From PALSA-612 sp963742925 (GTDB taxonomy: Bacteria > Actinomycetota > Thermoleophilia > Gaiellales > Gaiellaceae): a stretch of DNA of 64,000 nucleotides. Under the pieces are notes generated by a model. That model was not told where the DNA came from and made no database searches. It worked only from the letters and a program-made list of their open reading frames with translations. The stretch is taken from the NCBI GenBank assembly GCA_963742925.1, contig CAVUNV010000006.1:186001-250000 (forward strand). The letters run 5' to 3'. Numbering within the stretch: position 1 is the first letter of the stretch; the number at the start of each line of letters is the position of its first letter. Shown here one piece after another: positions 59,560-64,000 of the stretch. The position numbers were made by a program, and so were the translations under genes.

Positions 59560-60561
59560 CTAGCGCAACGCCCCGTCGGAATGGGCCACGATGTACCTGA
59601 GCATGCGGCGCATGTTGGCCCGGTTCACGTGCGTCGCGTTCGACCAGTCGCGGGCCGTGCCGCCCCACTTGCGGATGTCCTGCGCGTCGACGAACACGAA
59701 CCGGAAGCGCTTGTGCAGCTCCGCGACCTTCTCCAGCGTCGCGCGGCGGCCCGCGTATCCGTACTTCTCCAGCTGGGCGAGCACGCTCGGGTAGACGGGG
59801 TTGAGGACGATCACCGGCACCTCGCCGCGCTTGTTCATGAACGCGAGCGCGCGCTCGAAGTAGAAGAATCGGTGCGGCTGCGCGAGGTCGGCCCTTGCCT
59901 GCGCGAGTGTCTGGTGGTGGGCACGGACGCCCGCGATCAGCTTGGCCACCGAGGCGCGCAACGACTTCGCGTGCTCGGGCAGGTAGCGGAGTGACTGGTT
60001 CGTGAGCGATCCGTCCGCGCGGAACCTGATGTGCGAGCGGCAGGTCGCCAGCACGCACTTCCTGAACACGCGCCAGGACGCCTTGGTGGCGTCGGTGCTC
60101 AGGTAGGTGCCGACGTCTCCGAGGCCGAAGCCGGCGCCGCCCGGGAGATACCGCCGCGCACGCGCATCGTGAGCCAGTTGCGGCGTGACGCCGCCGCCGG
60201 CGATGCCGACGTCAACGAACCAGACATACCGTCGCTTCTGGTGCGGGAACAGGTCGGCGGCGTACCTGACGAACACCCACTCGTCGGCCGAGGTGCCGCC
60301 GGTCACGCCGGCGTTGAAACCGTCGTGCCCGGTGAGCTGCTGCAGGTAGGCCGGCTCGGCCTGGCGGGACCGGGAGCTACCGAGGATCAGCGTCTCGGGC
60401 CCGTGCTTCAGGTCGCCGAGCAGCGTCAGCTTGGCGGAGCGATCCGACTCGACCGCCGTCGGCACGACTCCCGAGCCGGCGATCGCGAACGGGTCGATGA
60501 CCACGTTCAGGGCCAGGATCGCGACGAGCAGCCCGAAGCAGGCGGCCAGGCAGCCGACCAC
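59560..60561 (-). CDS. membrane-anchored SGNH/AlgJ-like protein, partner of the MBOAT
   Basis: Predicted type II membrane protein of about 333 residues with an extracellular SGNH-like domain. One N-terminal membrane helix (CLAACFGLLVAILALNVVI) is followed by LILGSSRSRQAEPAYLQQLT, where Ser of GSSR is the likely nucleophile. GVTGGTSADEW follows, and near the C-terminus DWSNATHVNRANMRRM carries a plausible His. Such proteins pair with MBOATs to acetylate polysaccharides. The start is uncertain. GTG at 60561 keeps it clear of the rplL terminator; GTG at 60669 would place the terminator inside the gene. Confidence 0.7.
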   Translation of the reverse strand: MVGCLAACFGLLVAILALNVVIDPFAIAGSGVVPTAVESDRSAKLTLLGDLKHGPETLILGSSRSRQAEPAYLQQLTGHDGFNAGVTGGTSADEWVFVRYAADLFPHQKRRYVWFVDVGIAGGGVTPQLAHDARARRYLPGGAGFGLGDVGTYLSTDATKASWRVFRKCVLATCRSHIRFRADGSLTNQSLRYLPEHAKSLRASVAKLIAGVRAHHQTLAQARADLAQPHRFFYFERALAFMNKRGEVPVIVLNPVYPSVLAQLEKYGYAGRRATLEKVAELHKRFRFVFVDAQDIRKWGGTARDWSNATHVNRANMRRMLRYIVAHSDGALR

Positions 60562-60617
60562 GAAGCGTCTCTGATCGGGGCTCGGAGCCTGCTCGGAGGC
60601 AGCCTCCGCAACGTGAT

Positions 60618-60652
60618 GCGCTCCGGGGAGGAACCGTGCCTCCCCGGAGCGC
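60618..60652 (-). terminator. strong hairpin after rplL
   Basis: A perfect 14-bp stem (GCGCTCCGGGGAGG with CCTCCCCGGAGCGC) around a 7-base loop, 44 bases after the rplL stop. No U-run follows, so it may be an RNA-processing or attenuation structure rather than a classical terminator. Confidence 0.7.
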
Positions 60653-60695
60653 CTGAATCTCCTCCTCACGCGACCATGATGATCGCGCGACGGTG

Positions 60696-61085
60696 CTACT
60701 TCAACTCGACGCTGGCCCCGGCCTCCTCGAGCTGGGCCTTGACCGAGTCGGCCTCGTCCTTGGCGACGCCTTCCTTGACCGGGTTGGGAGCGCTGTCGAC
60801 GAGGTCCTTGGCCTCCTTGAGCCCGAGGCCCGTGACCGCGCGCACGACCTTGATCACCTGGATCTTCTTGTCGCCGGCACCGGTCAGCACGACGTCGAAC
60901 GCCGTCTGCTCCTCGGCTGCGGCACCGTCGCCGGCGGCTGCGCCGCCGGCCGCCGCCGCGACCGCGACCGGGGCTGCGGCCGTGATCCCCCACTCGTCCT
61001 CGATCTTCTTCTTCAGCTCGACCAGCTCGAGCACGGACATCTTCCCGAGCTCGTCGAACACCTTGTCGACTCCGCTTGCAGCCAT
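60696..61085 (-). CDS. rplL: 50S ribosomal protein L7/L12
   Basis: Stalk protein that recruits translation GTPases. The N-terminal dimerisation domain (KVFDELGKMSVLELVELKKK), Ala/Gly-rich hinge and C-terminal IQVIKVVRAVTGLGLKEAKD plus VDSAPNPVKEGVAKDEADSV are all there. 129 residues. ATG overlaps the rplJ stop (TAATG). Confidence 0.97.
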   Translation of the reverse strand: MAASGVDKVFDELGKMSVLELVELKKKIEDEWGITAAAPVAVAAAAGGAAAGDGAAAEEQTAFDVVLTGAGDKKIQVIKVVRAVTGLGLKEAKDLVDSAPNPVKEGVAKDEADSVKAQLEEAGASVELK

Positions 61086-61789
61086 TACTCCTCCTCTTTC
61101 TCGTCCGAAGCCGGCTGCTCGGCCGACTCCTCCGGTTCTGCGTCGTGTGTCTCGATCTCCGCCTCGGCGACGGGCTCTTCGACCGTCGGCCCCTCAGCAG
61201 CGGGCTCTGCCTCGGCGGGCTGTGCCTCGGCAGGCTCTGCCTCGGCAGGCTGTTCGATCTCCGTGTCGCCGCCCAGCTGCTCGATCCGGGCCTGCACGAG
61301 ACCGTGCAGCTCGCGGAGCGGAGCCGTGAACAGGCCGACGATCGCGTAGAGCGGCGACGACACGGCACCGAGCACCTGGCCCCGCAACACGTCCATCGGC
61401 GGCAGCTTCGCGAGCTCCTCGATCTCCTCGGCCGTGATCGTCCGGCCCTGCATGACGCCGCCTCGCACGGCGAGGACCTTCGTCGTCCGGGCCGAGTCGG
61501 CGAGCGCTTTCGCGACCGCCACCGGGTCGCTGCCGGCCTCCAGGAACGCGATCGCGCTGGGGCCGTCGAGCAGCGTCAGCAGCGCGTCGGCACCCGCGGC
61601 CTCTGCAGCCCGCCGTGTGAGCGAGTTCTTCACGACCGTGAAGCCGGCGCCCTGCTCGAGCAGCTTGGTTCGGAGGTCGTCGACCTCCTTCACGGACAGG
61701 CCGCGGTAGTCGGCGACGATCAGCGTCTCGGACGACCGCAACCGCTCGGTCAGCTCCGCGACGATCTTCTCCTTCTCGGGTTTCAACAT
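61085..61789 (-). CDS. rplJ: 50S ribosomal protein L10 with an acidic C-terminal extension
   Basis: Stalk base and autoregulator of its operon. Core: VAELTERLRSSETLIVADYR, VVKNSLTRRAAEAAGADAL and LVQARIEQLGGDTEIEQPAE. After about residue 175 there are about 60 residues of Glu/Ala/Pro sequence with AEAEPAEAQPAEAEP repeats, to 234 residues (family 165-180). GGAGG precedes the ATG at 61789. The leader contains an L10-type regulatory element. Confidence 0.96.
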   Translation of the reverse strand: MLKPEKEKIVAELTERLRSSETLIVADYRGLSVKEVDDLRTKLLEQGAGFTVVKNSLTRRAAEAAGADALLTLLDGPSAIAFLEAGSDPVAVAKALADSARTTKVLAVRGGVMQGRTITAEEIEELAKLPPMDVLRGQVLGAVSSPLYAIVGLFTAPLRELHGLVQARIEQLGGDTEIEQPAEAEPAEAQPAEAEPAAEGPTVEEPVAEAEIETHDAEPEESAEQPASDEKEEE

Positions 61790-61799
61790 GTCGAATGCC

Positions 61800-61925
61800 T
61801 CCGGAAATGACGAGGGCTCGCCAAAGCGAGCCCGTCGAGCGTTCGAGCGGACCCACCTCGGCTGGGCTTCTGCGCGCCGTTCTCACGGCATTGCGCGCTG
61901 CCAGCTGTCTTCGGCGAGAGCTAGT
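61800..61925 (-). ncRNA. ribosomal protein L10 leader (autoregulatory element of rplJL)
   Basis: The minus-strand leader between rplA and rplJ contains GAAGACAGCTGGCAGCGCGC, then AATGCCGTGAGAACGGC and CCGAGGTGGGTCCG, the sequence pattern of the L10 leader bound by the L10(L12)4 complex. A terminator-like hairpin GGGCTCGC/GCGAGCCC (61814-61833) follows before the GGAGG of rplJ. Boundaries are approximate. Confidence 0.75.
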
Positions 61926-61928
61926 CGG

Positions 61929-62666
61929 TTAGGCGCTTACTGTAGCCGCTTCCTCCTGGAGCTCTTCCACGATGTCGCGCGTTCGCGTCGAATCGACGTG
62001 CACGCCGGGGCCCATCGCGGTCGTCAGGGTGATCGAGCGGATGTAGCGTCCCTTGGCGGCAGAGGGCTTGGCGCGGAGGATCTCGTCCAGGACAGCCGCG
62101 TAGTTCTCGAGCAGTTGCCGCGCGCCGAAGCTCTTCTTGCCGATCGAGAGATGGACGCAGGCACCGCGGTCGGTGCGGTACTCGAGCTTGCCCGCCTTCG
62201 CGTCACGAACCGCCTTGCCGACGTCGAAGGTGACCGTGCCGGTCTTCGGGTTCGGCATCAGGCCGCGCGGGCCGAGGATGCGGCCCAGCTTGCCGACCGT
62301 GCCCATCATGTCGGGCGTCGCGATGGCGACGTCGAAGTCGGCGAAGCCGCCCTCGATCTTGGTCGCGAGATCGGCCGCCCCGACGACGTCGGCGCCTGCT
62401 TCCTCGGCCTCCTTCGCCTTCTCGCCCTCGGCGAAGACGGCGACGCGCTGCTCCTTGCCCGTGCCGTTCGGGAGCATCAGCGTGCCGCGGAGCTGCTGGT
62501 CGGCGTGGCGGACGTTCAACCCCAGCCGGAAGTGCACCTCGACCGTCTCGTCGAACTTCTTGCCCGGCAGCTCCTTGAGCAGCGTGACGGCCTCGGCCGG
62601 CGGATAGGCGTGCTCGCGGTCGATCTGGGCCCGCGCCTGGCGGTAGATCTTGCCGTGCTGCGCCAT
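61929..62666 (-). CDS. rplA: 50S ribosomal protein L1
   Basis: L1-stalk protein and translational repressor of rplK-rplA in other bacteria. KIYRQARAQIDREHAYPPAE, IVGAADLATKIEGGFADFDV-type central segment, then ILGPRGLMPNPKTGTVTFDV. 245 residues. Overlaps rplK stop by one base (TAATG). Confidence 0.97.
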   Translation of the reverse strand: MAQHGKIYRQARAQIDREHAYPPAEAVTLLKELPGKKFDETVEVHFRLGLNVRHADQQLRGTLMLPNGTGKEQRVAVFAEGEKAKEAEEAGADVVGAADLATKIEGGFADFDVAIATPDMMGTVGKLGRILGPRGLMPNPKTGTVTFDVGKAVRDAKAGKLEYRTDRGACVHLSIGKKSFGARQLLENYAAVLDEILRAKPSAAKGRYIRSITLTTAMGPGVHVDSTRTRDIVEELQEEAATVSA

Positions 62667-63091
62667 TACGGTGCGACCTCCACGCCCATGCTGCGCGCCG
62701 TGCCGGCGATCACCTTCATCGCCTGCTCGACGTCGCGCGCGTTCAGGTCCTCCATCTTGGTCTCGGCGATCTGGCGCACCTGCGCCTGGCTCAGCCGGCC
62801 GACCTTCTCGCGGTTCGGCTCACCCGAGCCCTTCTCGATCGAGAGCGCCTCCTTGATCAGCACGGCCGCCGGCGGCGTCTTGGTGATGAAGGTGAACGAG
62901 CGGTCCTCGAAGACGCTGATCTCGACCGGGATGATGCGCCCGTTCTCGGCCTGGGTCTGCGCGTTGAACGCCTTGCAGAACTCCATGATGTTGACGCCGT
63001 GCTGGCCGAGTGCCGGGCCGACGGGCGGCGCCGGGTTGGCCTGGCCGCCCGGGATCTGGAGCTTGATCATCGTGAGGATCTTCTTTGCCAT
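62666..63091 (-). CDS. rplK: 50S ribosomal protein L11
   Basis: GTPase-centre protein. KIQIPGGQANPAPPVGPALG-type start (KLQIPGGQANPAPPVGPALG), FKTPPAAVLIK-type ITKTPPAAVLIKEALSIEKG and IAGTARSMGVEV at the end. 141 residues, 36 bases after nusG. Confidence 0.97.
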   Translation of the reverse strand: MAKKILTMIKLQIPGGQANPAPPVGPALGQHGVNIMEFCKAFNAQTQAENGRIIPVEISVFEDRSFTFITKTPPAAVLIKEALSIEKGSGEPNREKVGRLSQAQVRQIAETKMEDLNARDVEQAMKVIAGTARSMGVEVAP

Positions 63092-63127
63092 TCGATGCCT
63101 TTCTAGCGGAACGCCGCAGGCGCTCTG

Positions 63128-63658
63128 CTAGTCGATCTTCTTGACCTGGTCGAAACCGAGCTCGACCGGGACCTGGCGCTCGAAGATGTCCACGAGCACC
63201 TTCAGCTTCTGCTGCTCCGGATTGACCTCGACGATCTCGCCGTCGAAATCGGAGAGCGGCCCTGAGGTTACCTTCACCGACTCGCCGAGCGTGAACTCGA
63301 CCTGAGCGCGTGGGCGGTCGCCGCCGGCCGCGCCGGTGTGCAGGAGACGGTCGACGTCCCCCTGCGAGAGCGGGACGGGCTTGCCTCCCGGCCCCGCGAA
63401 GCCGGTGACGCCGGGCGTGTTGCGGACGACTGCCCAGCTGTCGTCGTTCAGATCCATGTTGACGAGCACGTAGCCGGGCAGGATGCGCTTCTCGATCTGC
63501 ACCTTCTGCCCGTCCTTGGTCTCGATCACCTGCTCGGTCGGGACGACGACGCGGCGGAACCTGAGACGCTGTCCCATGGAGTCGATCCGGTGCTCGAGAT
63601 TGGCTTTCACCTTGTTCTCGTGCCCGGAGTAGGTGTTGATGACGTACCAGCGAAACAT
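63128..63658 (-). CDS. nusG: transcription termination/antitermination factor NusG
   Basis: Binds RNA polymerase and S10/Rho. The NGN domain shows WYVINTYSGHENKVKANLEH, EKRILPGYVLVNMDLNDDSW and RNTPGVTGFAGPGGKPVPLS; the KOW domain has GESVKVTSGPLSDFDGEIVE. 176 residues. ATG at 63658 has GGAGGAAG upstream. The longer open frame to 63958 overlaps secE and is rejected. Confidence 0.97.
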   Translation of the reverse strand: MFRWYVINTYSGHENKVKANLEHRIDSMGQRLRFRRVVVPTEQVIETKDGQKVQIEKRILPGYVLVNMDLNDDSWAVVRNTPGVTGFAGPGGKPVPLSQGDVDRLLHTGAAGGDRPRAQVEFTLGESVKVTSGPLSDFDGEIVEVNPEQQKLKVLVDIFERQVPVELGFDQVKKID

Positions 63659-63674
63659 GTCGGCTTCCTCCCGC

Positions 63675-64000
63675 CTATCGGAGCAGGAGGTCCTGCACCA
63701 GGTGCTTGGAGACGATGTCGGCCACCCAGATGAAGGTGCCCATGATGATGCAGGCCATGAGCACGACGATCGTGCCCTGGATGGTGTGATTCTGGCTCGG
63801 CCACTCGACCTTCCGGAGCTCGCCCCAGCACTCGGCGACGAAGCGGATCGGGCCGCCGCGGCGCTCTTCGTGCGAGCGGCCTCCGCGTTCCGGCCGTGCG
63901 GGCGGCTCGGGGCCCATCCGGACCGGAGGCTTGGCCCCCTGCCCGCCGGCGCCCGCAAGTGCCGGCTCGGCCTGTGCTTCCTGCTGCCGACGTGCTCGGC
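63675..64000 (-). CDS. secE: preprotein translocase subunit SecE (start probably beyond the right edge)
   Basis: Single-span SecYEG subunit. RFVAECWGELRKVEWPSQNH is the conserved amphipathic helix, followed by one membrane helix (TIVVLMACIIMGTFIWVADI). An ATG exists at 63917, but the frame stays open to the window edge with a basic, Gln-rich sequence (RARRQQEAQAEPAL) typical of an N-terminal extension, so I treat the gene as cut off. Followed by nusG, as in most bacteria. Confidence 0.92.
   Translation of the reverse strand, partial: RARRQQEAQAEPALAGAGGQGAKPPVRMGPEPPARPERGGRSHEERRGGPIRFVAECWGELRKVEWPSQNHTIQGTIVVLMACIIMGTFIWVADIVSKHLVQDLLLR

Overview
The window is a very G+C-rich actinobacterial segment. 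I infer a deep-branching lineage such as class Thermoleophilia (Gaiellales/Solirubrobacterales type). The basis is many GTG starts, the gene order tilS-hpt-ftsH, an actinobacterial-type RpoB rifampicin region, a zinc-type S14, a Ku protein and a DUF4081-type acetyltransferase. This placement is an inference, because no 16S or reference comparison is available here.

Layout. From 1 to about 26.8 kb is a mixed-strand housekeeping/accessory region. It holds ftsH (cut by the left edge), hpt and tilS, a GNAT acetyltransferase, deoD, a lipid kinase, a sirtuin, a thioesterase, a VanW-type wall protein with a collagen-like tail and a PLP aminotransferase. It continues with a NarL-type two-component pair, a frameshifted esterase, an acyl-CoA dehydrogenase, a HAD phosphatase plus nitrilase-family amidase, tRNA-Pro(CGG), ssb, a NIF3-like gene, a small helix-turn-helix gene and ku. 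It ends with a long-chain acyl-CoA ligase, a cell-wall module (NlpC/P60, 3D-domain and PBP4-type proteins), ligA and a second HAD phosphatase. From about 26.8 to 64 kb almost everything is on the minus strand. This is one nearly unbroken translation/transcription supercluster, read from right to left: secE, nusG, rplK, rplA, rplJ, rplL, an O-acyltransferase pair, rpoB, rpoC, rpsL, rpsG, fusA, tuf, the S10 and spc blocks, secY, adk, map, infA, rpmJ, rpsM, rpsK, rpsD, rpoA, rplQ, truA. A GGDEF diguanylate cyclase on the plus strand separates rpoC from rpsL. No interval longer than 300 bases lacks a gene.

What stands out. (1) An 11-bp near-palindromic unit, GTGCCWGGCAC, occurs at seven intergenic sites, singly or in tandem with an exact 11-bp period. 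(2) A roughly 108-bp structured repeat occurs twice, with stem changes that keep base pairing. (3) A 222-bp element with long imperfect inverted repeats sits between two convergent genes and its ends contain both stop codons. (4) Several ribosomal proteins (S17, S3, L22, L15, S5, L10) carry long acidic Glu/Pro/Ala-rich extensions; RpoB and RpoC also have acidic tails. (5) RpoC carries a large insertion. (6) Two genes lack a conventional start codon (lipid kinase ATT, truA CTG).

Caution on sequence quality. At least seven loci show one-base frame changes without internal stop codons: tilS, the esterase, the acyl-CoA ligase, the PBP4 gene, the GGDEF gene, the MBOAT gene (three changes) and rpsQ. 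I read most of these as assembly or base-calling errors rather than gene decay, and treat the tilS-hpt 'fusion' with suspicion for the same reason.
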